From contig PKXQ01000149.1 of assembly GCA_003132405.1 (NCBI GenBank), forward strand, positions 1-64,000: a DNA stretch of 64,000 nucleotides, given 5' to 3'. Made by a program: the position numbers and the translations under genes. Origin of the DNA: Acidobacteriaceae bacterium (lineage in GTDB: Bacteria; Acidobacteriota; Terriglobia; Terriglobales; Acidobacteriaceae). Under the pieces are notes generated by a model. It saw only the letters and a list, made by a program, of their open reading frames with translations. It had not been told where the DNA came from and searched no databases. Shown in pieces: positions 17,557 to 26,213 of this stretch; the stretch's first letter is position 1, and every line of letters starts with the position of its first letter.

Positions 17557-18156
17557 CTACTTTTTGCCGAAAAATTTCCCGAATCCCAAACGCAGCTCCA
17601 CCGTATTCACCCCTGGGTTCGGCACCGTAAGCCCGGCATTCGAAATGTGCAGATAACGAACGTCGACCGACCACGTATGATCTCCAAAACAATACATGCC
17701 AAACGCCGCGCCGGGCGTGAAGTTAATCGTCGAAGTGCCTGTAGGCACATTGTGTGAAGTAAAAAGAACTCCACCATTTAACTCAAGGAACGGAGCGACG
17801 TGCCCGCGAGTGGCAAAAATCCATTTGAATCCGACCGGGTTCACTCCCGCCCCATACGCCGTGTTTGCCCGCTGAAAGACGACGAACGCGGGCACCGCAT
17901 CCACCGCCAGTTCGAAGCGCCCGCTAAGAAAGCCCGGCAGGTGGGGCTGCGTCAGAATCCATCCATAGCGAACCCCCGCGTTCCAGACATTGGTATCGCT
18001 GGTGCCGCCCGGCACCGAATGCCCGCCGCCGGTCCAAACCTGGAGTTCTCGACCGCCTTCCTCAGGCCGATCCTGCGCGCGCATCTGAGTAGCCAGAAAT
18101 ATCGTCAGCAACATTGAGAGAAGAAAAACTCCATTGTTCCACTTGGATCGTGTCAT
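17557..18156 (-). CDS. PagL-like acyloxyacyl hydrolase, outer-membrane beta barrel
   Basis: A signal peptide (MTRSKWNNG then FLLSMLLTIFLATQ) precedes a small beta barrel ending in Phe-Gly-Lys-rich strands. The segment YLHISNAGLTVPNPGVN followed by VEL matches the catalytic His-Ser region and downstream Glu of PagL, which removes the 3-O acyl chain from lipid A in the outer membrane. The ATG at 18195 is also possible, but the one at 18156 gives the better signal peptide. It is convergent with the iron operon. Confidence 0.68.
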   Translation of the reverse strand: MTRSKWNNGVFLLSMLLTIFLATQMRAQDRPEEGGRELQVWTGGGHSVPGGTSDTNVWNAGVRYGWILTQPHLPGFLSGRFELAVDAVPAFVVFQRANTAYGAGVNPVGFKWIFATRGHVAPFLELNGGVLFTSHNVPTGTSTINFTPGAAFGMYCFGDHTWSVDVRYLHISNAGLTVPNPGVNTVELRLGFGKFFGKK

Positions 18157-18229
18157 AGATATGAGTAGCGTCGAAAAGGAACGATACGCGAACATTCACC
18201 CGATATTCAATGCAAGATACTTGGCGCAG

Positions 18230-18973
18230 TCACAGTCCCAGCCCGCCATCGACCGCCAGAATCTGTCCCGTAATAAAGTGAGGAGCGGAAGCGAAGAACA
18301 TCACCGCTGCGGCAATGTCGGATGCAGTTCCATTCCGCCGCATTGGAGTTTGCTTGGACATTTTCTTCATGAAGGCTGCCGCCGATTTCTCTCCCAAATC
18401 AATCATTCCGGGAGCAACCGCATTCACCGCAATCTCCGGCGCGAGCGCCTTGGCCATCACTTTCGTCAGCATGTGAACCGCCGATTTCGATGAGCAATAA
18501 TGCGCGTGCGTCGCCCACGGCCGCAGGCCGCCGAGCGATCCCATATTAATGATGTGGCCTCTGCGTTTTTTCAAGTATGGCAGGGCTTCACGCGACACCA
18601 GAAAAGGTCCCCGAGTGTTCGACGCGAAAATCGCGTCCCACTGTGCCACAGTGATTTTTTCGAAGTCAGCTGTTTCGTAGTTCGCCGCATTGTTCACCAA
18701 CACGTCGATTCCGCCAAATCCGCTCCCCACTTCCTTCACCATTTCGCGGACGCTCTGCTCATCCGTAACATCGCATCGAATCGCCAGCGCCTCCACTCCC
18801 AACCGCGCCAGTTCTTCGGTCAACGCCCGCGCCTCGCGTTCCGACTCGCGAAAAGTAATCGCGACGTCCGCGCCATTCTCTGCCGCCGCCAAAGCGATCG
18901 CGCGCCCCAACCGCTTCGCCGCCCCCGTAACCAGCAGCGTCTTGCCAGAGAGTATGCGTCCCGTCATTGTCAT
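18230..18973 (-). CDS. SDR-family NAD(P)-dependent oxidoreductase (FabG/pteridine reductase-like)
   Basis: The 247-residue protein shows the classical short-chain dehydrogenase layout. It has TGAAKRLG at the cofactor loop, CDVTDEQ, NNAANYE, the catalytic Ser region INMGSLGG, Tyr and Lys in HYCSSKSA, and the C-terminal ITGQILAVDGG. The TGAAKRLG form of the loop is common in pteridine reductases. The substrate is not defined. A second Met at codon 3 is an alternative start. Confidence 0.88.
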   Translation of the reverse strand: MTMTGRILSGKTLLVTGAAKRLGRAIALAAAENGADVAITFRESEREARALTEELARLGVEALAIRCDVTDEQSVREMVKEVGSGFGGIDVLVNNAANYETADFEKITVAQWDAIFASNTRGPFLVSREALPYLKKRRGHIINMGSLGGLRPWATHAHYCSSKSAVHMLTKVMAKALAPEIAVNAVAPGMIDLGEKSAAAFMKKMSKQTPMRRNGTASDIAAAVMFFASAPHFITGQILAVDGGLGL

Positions 18974-19122
18974 CCCGAAATTCTACGCGAATTCGCAAAA
19001 CCGTTAACCACCAACAACACTAAGGGTCACCTAGGCAGCTCTTCATATTCAGAGCCGGGCTGAGACTTTTGTGCGGCCCATAGTCTTGGATAGGCCTGCC
19101 CAAAACTGCTACACTGCCTCGC

Positions 19123-19368
19123 ATGACGCAGCCCCGGGAGGTCGTCGTTTATTCCCGCAAGGGATGTCATCTCTGCGAGATCGTCAAGGAGAGCCTCGTC
19201 AAACTGCACAAGCGGGGTGGCTTCACCTGGCGTGAAATCGATGTCGATTCCGACGCCGAAATTCGGCGTCAATATACCGACGAAGTTCCCGTTGTCTTCA
19301 TCAATGGCCGCAAAGCTTTCAAATACCGCATGGACGAGCAGGAATTCCTCCGCAAATTAAGCGCCTAA
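19123..19368 (+). CDS. Glutaredoxin-family protein
   Basis: An 81-residue thioredoxin-fold protein with VVVYSRKGCHLCE (redox cysteines C15 and C18), EIDVDSDAEIRRQY and the cis-Pro strand EVPVVFINGRKAF. It is in the DUF836/glutaredoxin-like group of cytosolic disulfide reductants. It stands alone between the SDR gene and the acyl-CoA ligase. Confidence 0.85.
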   Translation: MTQPREVVVYSRKGCHLCEIVKESLVKLHKRGGFTWREIDVDSDAEIRRQYTDEVPVVFINGRKAFKYRMDEQEFLRKLSA

Positions 19369-19443
19369 ACTGCTTGTTCGTCTTGTCCGCGTCCGTGTTG
19401 ATCCGCTTTTAACTTCGACGCACTGCCACTACAATCTCCTGCG

Positions 19444-21027
19444 ATGCTTCGCACCCAACTTTACGCCGATCCCACCGGACGCTTTGTCCACGACATCGTC
19501 CTCGACAGTTGCCGACGAAATGGCGCTAAGACAGCTCTGGTAGATACTTCCTGCGCCCGCCGCGTCACTTTCGCCGAATACGGCAGCCTCGTCGAATCGT
19601 TGGCTCGCGGCCTGATCTCCGCCGGACTCGCTCCCGGAGAAGTCGTGGCTATATTTCTCCCCAACTCGTGGGAGTTCGCCATCACCTACCACGCGGCGAC
19701 ACTCGCCGGAGGCATCCCCACGCTGCTCAATCCCTCCTACCGCGAGCGTGAGATTCGCTATCAACTGGAAAACTCCGGCGCGGTTTTTCTCATCACTGAC
19801 GCTCCACTTCTTGAAAATGTCAATCTCGCCGGACTTCCCGCCCTCCGCCACGTCTTCACCACGCGCACCGAACGCCGCGGTTGCGAAAGCTTCGCTACTC
19901 TGTTGCACTCGACGTCCGCCAAATTTCCAGAAGCCGCTCAGAGTCCGCAAGAAACCATCGCTGCTCTTCCCTACTCCAGCGGCACCACCGGATTGCCCAA
20001 GGGCGTCATGCTCTCTCACTACAACCTCGTCGCCAACGTCTATCAGATCCTCGGTCCAAATGCCGCGCCGCTCGTGCCCAATACGGTCATGCTCTGCTTC
20101 CTGCCGCTCTACCATATTTATGGCCTCACGGTGGCGCTCACACTTTCGCTGGCTCTTGGTTCGACGTTAGTTCTGATGCCGCGCTTCGATGTGCAAAAAC
20201 TCTGCGCGCTGCTGATCGACGAAGGCATTACCATGATGCCCTTGGTACCACCCGCCATCAATGCGCTTTGCCAAGCCGTCGAAGCTGGAATCTTCCCCAA
20301 GGAGCACAAAGTACGTTGGGTAAAATGCGGCGCCGCGCCGCTCGCACCCGATCTTGCCCGCCGCCTTACCGACCTCACCGGAATCCTCGTCAGTCAGGGT
20401 TACGGGATGACGGAAGCTTCGCCTGTCACCCACGTCGGCTATATCACTCCTGAAATGTATCGTCCCGCCTCGATTGGCCAACCTGTGGCCCTGACCGAAT
20501 GCCGAATCATCGATGTGACCGAAAAAAATATCGACGGCCAAGAGGTCGCCCAAGGCGAACCTGGCGAACTCGTTATGCGTGGCCCCCAAATCATGATGGG
20601 ATACTGGAAAGAACCGCAAGCTACCGCCGCCGTGCTCCGCGACGGCTGGTATTTCTCCGGCGATGTTGTGCGCCGTGACGCCGAAGGCTTCTATTACGTC
20701 CTCGACCGCAGCAAAGAAATGATCAAGTACAAGGGATTCCCGGTCGCTCCAGCTGAAGTCGAATCCGTACTGCTCGAGCATGCGGCCGTGCGTGACTGCG
20801 GCGTGATCGCCAAACCCGACCTCGCCGCCGGAGAAATTCCCTGCGCTTTTGTCGTGCTCCGCGAAGGTTTCGCCGCGTCGGCCGCGCTCGACCAACAGCT
20901 TCGAGGTTTTGTCGCCGATCGTCTCGCCCACCACAAACAGCCCCGCGAAATTCACTTTGTGGATGCGGTACCCCGCACGCCGTCAGGCAAGATTCTGCGC
21001 CGCGAGTTGCGCAAGATTATTTCGTGA
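19444..21027 (+). CDS. AMP-forming acyl-CoA ligase (long-chain fatty acid or 4-coumarate type)
   Basis: The 527-residue enzyme has the adenylate-forming core motif YSSGTTGLPKGVMLSHYNL, the A5 motif GYGMTEASP, the A7 motif GWYFSGDVV, A8 DRSKEMIKYKGFPVAPAEVE, and the A10 lysine in PRTPSGKILRRELR. It activates a carboxylic acid to an acyl-AMP and then to the CoA thioester. The likely substrate is a fatty or aromatic acid; sequence alone does not decide. The domain is full length. Confidence 0.92.
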   Translation: MLRTQLYADPTGRFVHDIVLDSCRRNGAKTALVDTSCARRVTFAEYGSLVESLARGLISAGLAPGEVVAIFLPNSWEFAITYHAATLAGGIPTLLNPSYREREIRYQLENSGAVFLITDAPLLENVNLAGLPALRHVFTTRTERRGCESFATLLHSTSAKFPEAAQSPQETIAALPYSSGTTGLPKGVMLSHYNLVANVYQILGPNAAPLVPNTVMLCFLPLYHIYGLTVALTLSLALGSTLVLMPRFDVQKLCALLIDEGITMMPLVPPAINALCQAVEAGIFPKEHKVRWVKCGAAPLAPDLARRLTDLTGILVSQGYGMTEASPVTHVGYITPEMYRPASIGQPVALTECRIIDVTEKNIDGQEVAQGEPGELVMRGPQIMMGYWKEPQATAAVLRDGWYFSGDVVRRDAEGFYYVLDRSKEMIKYKGFPVAPAEVESVLLEHAAVRDCGVIAKPDLAAGEIPCAFVVLREGFAASAALDQQLRGFVADRLAHHKQPREIHFVDAVPRTPSGKILRRELRKIIS

Positions 21028-21067
21028 TTAGATTCCCAATCGTCGCGCATCCTCTTTCGTGCTCCCG

Positions 21068-22093
21068 CTACCGACATGGATACGGTGTGCCCGGCGTCTC
21101 TGGCGAGCCAGGGATAACCGTGGCGGGCGTACCGGGGCTATCTCCGATCGCCGGCGTTCCGGGAATAACTGTCGGTGGCGTTCCTGGAGTGCCCGGCGTA
21201 AAACATATACCGCGATCATAGTACGGGTAGGGCAACGGCCGTGGAGCGGCCGTCGGCACGGCGACTGGATGTTCCTGAGCTTGTCGAACCGCATCGGCTA
21301 CCCGGCTCGCGGACAATGTCAGCGGCTGCGGCAATGTCATCTCCATAGGCGAGCCCACATCTACAAAGAAGTGGCGACTGTTCAGCAAAATGGCGAGCGA
21401 CACCGCGCCGCCTATAGCCAATCCAACCATGCTCCCGATCGCTAAACCTTTTGGCGTACTCGACGTGAGCGTAGTTCCGCCCAGGCTGGTGCTCTGCGTG
21501 GTGTGAACGGCGCTGCCAATGAGCGCGCCCAGACCGCCTCCGGCAATCGGCGCGATGATCGCTCCGGTTCTCGCCGCGGTGCTCGGATTTCTCCAAGCCG
21601 TTCCCTCATCGCTTTCCACGTTCAGCGGTCCGGCAATGTTGACGACGTAGCCGTTCGGAAAAACCACCGAAGCAGAAGTCATCAGCATCTCGGCACGGCT
21701 GCCGTTGCGCGTGAGTTTCTCGATCTTTCCCTGCACGAATATACCCGCAGGAATCACCGTGCGGTCGCCCACAATAACCGGCGCGGTAGTTTGCGCATAG
21801 ACCACATCTCCTCGATGCATGGTGTTGGTCGATACCGGATTCGTCAGCACGAGCGCCAATGTGGTGCTCGCGGGGATGGTTACGAACTCGGCTTGAGTTG
21901 GCGCTACCGCGGCCGAGTCGGCCGGCGGAGCGGAAGATGAAGTTTGATCCTGAGCAAAGCTGGTGATGGTAATGAGAAGAATCGAGGCAATCGCAATACT
22001 CTGCTTCGCCTTGGTAGCGGCCAGAATTGGAAATTGAGCTATGGCCGAAACGGTTCGACGGCAGTGGTCATAATTCGGCACTGTGTTCGGCAT
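21068..22093 (-). CDS. Secreted protein with TrbI/VirB10-like barrel and PGTP repeats
   Basis: After a hydrophobic export segment (SIAIASILLITITSFA) comes a region reading FVTIPASTTLALVLTNPVST, then MHRGDVVYAQ, DRTVIPAGIFVQGKIE and FPNGYVVNIAGP. This resembles the beta-barrel portion of TrbI/VirB10 proteins, but no conjugation genes are near. A glycine-rich GAIIAPIAGGGLGALIGSAVH segment could be membrane-active. The last 40 residues are repeats of GTPGTP/VIPGTP/GSPETPG, encoded by near-repeat DNA (about 21080-21210). Function unknown. Confidence 0.6.
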   Translation of the reverse strand: MPNTVPNYDHCRRTVSAIAQFPILAATKAKQSIAIASILLITITSFAQDQTSSSAPPADSAAVAPTQAEFVTIPASTTLALVLTNPVSTNTMHRGDVVYAQTTAPVIVGDRTVIPAGIFVQGKIEKLTRNGSRAEMLMTSASVVFPNGYVVNIAGPLNVESDEGTAWRNPSTAARTGAIIAPIAGGGLGALIGSAVHTTQSTSLGGTTLTSSTPKGLAIGSMVGLAIGGAVSLAILLNSRHFFVDVGSPMEMTLPQPLTLSASRVADAVRQAQEHPVAVPTAAPRPLPYPYYDRGICFTPGTPGTPPTVIPGTPAIGDSPGTPATVIPGSPETPGTPYPCR

Positions 22094-22310
22094 TGTCGGT
22101 CTCCTGCGAGAGCGCTTGGAGCTTACGACTTGTGCGTATTTTGTATGGAACTCGCTCTCGATCCGTTAGACCTTAACGCTTCAGAAACGGTATCGCTTCG
22201 CGGGTAAAGGTTTGCATAGAGTCAGTAGGGATTTGTAAAGGTAGTGACCGCCAGAATGATCATCGCGGTCACATACTCAATCAGCATTGCAAATGCTAAA
22301 CTCGCAACGC

Positions 22311-22619
22311 ATGCGGACGGACATTCTGCCCCTTTGCGACCAGCATTACCGCACCATGGAGCCTGTATTAGCTCCTTACAATGCCGACTATTCCATCGAA
22401 TTCTTTCGCTGCACCGACAAATTTTGCCATCGCTGCTTCGGCGAGCGCGTAGGTTACACCACGCCAAAGCGAGGAGAAGCTCCCACTCTCGCGCCCAATC
22501 AGCCATCTTGCGATCGCCACGGGCGTCCTATGTTTATCATCAGCCTCGACCGCCAGCGCAACCACGTGACGTATGCCTGCCCCGAACCAGATTGCCCGGA
22601 GCGCTTGCTCCGGCCGTAG
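22311..22619 (+). CDS. Small cysteine/histidine-rich protein, unknown
   Basis: From the ATG at 22311 the 102-residue protein carries CDQH, FRCTDKFCHRCFG, CDRHGRPM and YACPEPDCP, a pattern fitting one or two zinc sites. Two in-frame ATGs lie upstream at 22287 and 22293. I do not recognise a named family; a cytoplasmic zinc-binding role is an inference from the cysteine spacing. Confidence 0.6.
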   Translation: MRTDILPLCDQHYRTMEPVLAPYNADYSIEFFRCTDKFCHRCFGERVGYTTPKRGEAPTLAPNQPSCDRHGRPMFIISLDRQRNHVTYACPEPDCPERLLRP

Positions 22620-22640
22620 ACGACGGTTTCCCCATTCTGT

Positions 22641-23021
22641 CTAACCATCCACCAGCCAGCCATACTGCGCCGCCGTCAGCGGCACCACGCTCAATCGCCC
22701 CTGCCTCACCAGCGGAGAATCGGCAAACGACGCCTTCGCTTTTATTTCCGCCAGCGTCCTCGGCTTCGCGACCGGCTTCCCCACCTTGATCTTCACCAGC
22801 GGAGTCTTCGGATCGCTGGCATCCACCGACACCACGGCCGCTGTGCCCACGGCGCTCTTCTCCTCGCCGGTGTGGTAGATCACCAGCCGCTCTCCCGGCT
22901 TCATCTCGCGCAGATGCTTCACAGCTGCAGGATTGGTCACGCCGTCCCAGATCGTTGTCTTGTCACGCTCAAGATCGGCAAACGAATATACAGTCGGTTC
23001 AGTTTTCAGAAGGTAGTCCAT
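22641..23021 (-). CDS. EVE-domain protein
   Basis: The 126-residue protein begins MDYLLKTEPTVYSFADLERD and continues WDGVTNPAAVKHLREMKPGE, RLVIYHTGEEKSAVG and QGRLSVVPL. This is the EVE fold (thymocyte nuclear protein 1 family), related to PUA and YTH domains that bind modified bases in DNA or RNA. It is full length. EVE genes often act in RNA modification or defence, but no partner of either kind is next to it. Confidence 0.88.
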   Translation of the reverse strand: MDYLLKTEPTVYSFADLERDKTTIWDGVTNPAAVKHLREMKPGERLVIYHTGEEKSAVGTAAVVSVDASDPKTPLVKIKVGKPVAKPRTLAEIKAKASFADSPLVRQGRLSVVPLTAAQYGWLVDG

Positions 23022-23142
23022 GGGGAAGCATTGTAAACAAGTCGCAACGCGTCGTCTCGCCAGTCTCGTCCCCAGGTAGCGGCCTCATCTTGTTACCCCC
23101 GACACTTCCCTTCCGCGCCGGTTTCGCCAACAATAGAACCTG

Positions 23143-25383
23143 GTGACCCAAGCCTCCATCAATCCTAGCGTAATGACCACGTCCAAAGCGATCGAGCGCT
23201 ACTTTACCGTCGCGCTTTATCTGCTCGTGCTCACTGGCTTCGGCGTTCTGGCTTCGACCGGCGGCCTTGATCTGCCGGCAGTGACGCTGGTTGGGCTGGC
23301 TCTTATCCTTCGCGGATTTCAACTGGTGACGCGCGGCGAATCTGTCATCTCCGAACAATGGACGAACGTCCTTACGCTGCTCTATATATTCGTTTACCTC
23401 ATAGATTATTTTTTTGTTTCGCGCGGCTTTCTGGGCGCAACCGTTCACCTTGCACTTTTTGTTATGGTCGTCCGCCTGTTTTCCCTCCGCGGAACACGTG
23501 ACCACTACATGCTCGCCGCACTTTCATTTGGCATGGTACTGGCCGCCAGCGTGCTCACGGTCGGCAGCGTATTCCTCTTCTCTTTTGCCATTTTCCTGCT
23601 GGTTGCGATTATCACTTTCGTGTTGATGGAGATGCGGCATTCCATCTCCGAACAGCCTGCCCAAGCCAACGAACCGCCCGCTAGCGCCAGCGGAGCCGCG
23701 GCAGCAGCCAGCATGGCATCTTCCAATCAGCGCATGGCATACGCGATCCTCGCCATTGCGCCCGCGCTCATGCTAATGGTTCTGGCTGGAAGCTTTCTGA
23801 TTTTCTTTCTCCTTCCCCGCGTTTCCTCCCGTTATCTCAGCGCCTACGCTCCCACTAGCGACGTCTCCACCGGCTTCAGCGATCGCGTGCAAATAGGACG
23901 CATCGGTCAGATTCAACAATCCAGTGCCGTCGTGATGCACATCGAGATTCAGGACGATATGCAAGGCGCTTACGACTTGAAATGGCGCGGAATCGCCCTC
24001 AGCAGCTTTGACGGCAAAGCCTGGACGAATTCTTACGAACAAACCCCGCTGCGCCCATCGAGCGATGGCAGCTATCGACTCGCCCCATTCGTCGTAACGC
24101 GTAACACATTCTCTCGCCGCTCGATTTGCTATCGCGTCTTGATGGAGCCGCTGGGAACGAACGTTTTTTTTCTAGCAGAGAGAGCACAAAGTCTCACTGG
24201 AAATTTTCGCCAGGTGAGCATGGACGGTGGCGGATCGGTCTATGATCTCGATGCCGATCACCCCATCACTCGTTACGACGCGGAGTCGCTGCTGACCGAA
24301 CCTGACAGCGACGACCTTCGCCTCGCCGCAAACCTGCCGCCTCGCGGCATGGAACAGTATTTAAAATTACCGCCCCTCGATCCCCGCATCGCAAAGTTGG
24401 CGGAGGACATTACCGCGACCGCTCCCAGCAACTATGACAAAGCGGTTGCCCTGGAGCGCTACCTGTCCACCCATTTCGGCTATACGCTGGAACTACCGCG
24501 CACTCTCCCAGCCGATCCGCTGGCCTATTTCTTGTTCGAAAGAAAGAAAGGTCATTGCGAGTATTTCGCCAGTTCCATGGCCGTAATGCTGCGCTCTTTG
24601 CGGATTCCATCACGCATCGTCACAGGGTTTCGCGGCGGTGAGTTTAACGACCTCACCGGGCAGTACGTCGTGCGCGCGAGCGACGCTCATTCCTGGGTTG
24701 AGGCTTACTTTCCAGGATCGGGTTGGGTCAGCTTTGACCCTACTCCCGCGGGAAGTGTTCCGACACGAACCGGTTGGTCGCGTTTGCAGTTGTATGTCGA
24801 CGCAGCCGCATCCTTCTGGCGAGAGTGGATTGTCAATTACGACGTCAGCCATCAGCGCAGTTTGGGAAAGACCGCAGCGACCAACACCCGCCAATTCTTT
24901 GAAGGAATGCGGGAGTGGCTGGGACGGCAGCATCGCGCCCTTCTGCGATCGGCCCGGCGCGTGCACCGGCACATATCCGACTTTCCTATGCACTGGCTGG
25001 GCGGTGCAATCGCGTTCGCGGCAGTATTCATCACACTGCTGAATTTGCGACGCTTGCTTAAAGGCCTGCGCGATCATCGCCTGCGTACGCACCCAGCAAA
25101 TGCCCCGCGCGAATCGGCTGCGCTCTGGTATGACCGGATGGTGAGTCGCATGGCGCGACTGGGCTGGCTCAAGTCGCCGTCGCAGACGCCGCTTGATTTT
25201 GTCGCCGCTATACAGGAAGCAACACTACAGAACAAAGTCGCGAAGTTTACGCGCGCCTACGAATCGGCGCGTTTCGGCCGCTCAGCGGATGACGCGGCAA
25301 CCCTGCCAGAACTTTTCCGCGAGATCACGACCGGCGAAGCCACGGAATCGCGCACGCCGACCAAACACGCAGCCGTCGGCTAG
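23143..25383 (+). CDS. Membrane transglutaminase-like protein (TgpA family)
   Basis: The 746-residue protein has about six N-terminal helices (DUF3488 region). A periplasmic transglutaminase-like domain carries the triad: Cys in KKGHCEYFASSMAVMLRSLR, His in ASDAHSWVEAYFPG and Asp in GWVSFDPTPAG. One more helix near residue 620 and a cytoplasmic DUF4129-like tail complete it. This is the TgpA architecture, thought to act on envelope proteins or peptides. The GTG at 23143 is the first start; an ATG at 23173 is equally usable. Its stop overlaps the convergent barrel gene by four bases. Confidence 0.87.
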   Translation: MTQASINPSVMTTSKAIERYFTVALYLLVLTGFGVLASTGGLDLPAVTLVGLALILRGFQLVTRGESVISEQWTNVLTLLYIFVYLIDYFFVSRGFLGATVHLALFVMVVRLFSLRGTRDHYMLAALSFGMVLAASVLTVGSVFLFSFAIFLLVAIITFVLMEMRHSISEQPAQANEPPASASGAAAAASMASSNQRMAYAILAIAPALMLMVLAGSFLIFFLLPRVSSRYLSAYAPTSDVSTGFSDRVQIGRIGQIQQSSAVVMHIEIQDDMQGAYDLKWRGIALSSFDGKAWTNSYEQTPLRPSSDGSYRLAPFVVTRNTFSRRSICYRVLMEPLGTNVFFLAERAQSLTGNFRQVSMDGGGSVYDLDADHPITRYDAESLLTEPDSDDLRLAANLPPRGMEQYLKLPPLDPRIAKLAEDITATAPSNYDKAVALERYLSTHFGYTLELPRTLPADPLAYFLFERKKGHCEYFASSMAVMLRSLRIPSRIVTGFRGGEFNDLTGQYVVRASDAHSWVEAYFPGSGWVSFDPTPAGSVPTRTGWSRLQLYVDAAASFWREWIVNYDVSHQRSLGKTAATNTRQFFEGMREWLGRQHRALLRSARRVHRHISDFPMHWLGGAIAFAAVFITLLNLRRLLKGLRDHRLRTHPANAPRESAALWYDRMVSRMARLGWLKSPSQTPLDFVAAIQEATLQNKVAKFTRAYESARFGRSADDAATLPELFREITTGEATESRTPTKHAAVG

Positions 25384-25994
25384 AAGCGGTGCATGATTCC
25401 GGCACCGACGTAGTAATTGTGCTGGCGGCTTCGTCCGGTATCGACGTCCAGATTCGGAACCCCGGAATAAAAATCACGCGCTTCGAAGCGTGCCCCCCAA
25501 CGGTGCCAAAACCAAACGTCCAGGCCGGCTCCAGCTTGCACTACGCCCGTGTTCGTGCCAGTCGGGCCCGGATTCGTTCCGTAGTAATAGAGGGACGAAG
25601 ATTCGCGTAGGCGGCCATATCCGCCGCCGGCGCTAACCCACGGAGTCACCGAGTCGCCGGAAAAAATATTCAACCGAATAGAGGGAGTGGCGAATATCGC
25701 CCCAATGTCCTTGGGAATTCCGCCGGGATAATAGTTCAAATCCATCTTCGGAAGAACCGCAACCGGTATCTCCGCGCGAATTCCGAAAATCTTACGCGTG
25801 ACGAGAAGGCGGCTGTAATCGACGGTAAAGCTCGGCGGGTTTCCGAAGTGAATCGGATCCCCGCTGCTCGGCACCGTTTGGGTGCTGACGAAGAATCGCC
25901 CCGCCGTGACGGAAATCTCATTCTTCTGCGCCCACGCACTGGACGCCAACATTAACACTGGAACTACCAGAACTGCGAGGCGCTTGGCCAACAT
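25380..25994 (-). CDS. Outer-membrane beta-barrel protein
   Basis: Starting at the ATG at 25994, which has a strong GGAGGAGAG ribosome site, the product has a signal peptide (MLAKRLAVLVVPVLMLASSAWA). The following 180 residues alternate as an OmpA/porin-like barrel with AGGGYGR and WGARFEARDFYSG turns and a C-terminal Phe. The longer frame to 26459 is noise antisense to rimO. Function beyond a structural or adhesive barrel is not visible. Confidence 0.75.
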   Translation of the reverse strand: MLAKRLAVLVVPVLMLASSAWAQKNEISVTAGRFFVSTQTVPSSGDPIHFGNPPSFTVDYSRLLVTRKIFGIRAEIPVAVLPKMDLNYYPGGIPKDIGAIFATPSIRLNIFSGDSVTPWVSAGGGYGRLRESSSLYYYGTNPGPTGTNTGVVQAGAGLDVWFWHRWGARFEARDFYSGVPNLDVDTGRSRQHNYYVGAGIMHRF

Positions 25995-26157
25995 CTCTCC
26001 TCCGGAGTCTTGAAAGATGTATTTTTGTTTGAATAAGATTAGCACGGGCCGCCCGAATCGGCAGAAAAACGATCGGCAGAGAACATAGTATACCCTGCGT
26101 GGTGCCCGGGCTCCCCGACCCGGCGGGCGTTGGCGAAGGCGATCGGATGCTAGAATT

Positions 26158-26171
26158 AAACAGGCCTGTTT
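26158..26171. promoter_or_regulatory. 14-base palindrome before rimO
   Basis: AAACAGGCCTGTTT is a perfect palindrome 43 bases before the rimO start, in the divergent region with the barrel gene. It could be an operator; no known regulator is implied. Confidence 0.25.
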
Positions 26172-26213
26172 CCAGTTCCTAGTAACCGTCAATATCGTTA
26201 TCGCTTTATCCCA

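Noticed and set aside
20167-20955. A 262-codon minus-strand frame inside the acyl-CoA ligase gene
   Set aside because: Pure shadow: all adenylate-forming motifs lie on the plus strand and the minus-strand text matches nothing.
21080-21210. Near-repeats every 15-40 bases, at first sight a small CRISPR-like array
   Set aside because: The repeats encode PGTP/VIPGTP units of the convergent gene in frame. Units and gaps vary, and no cas gene is present.
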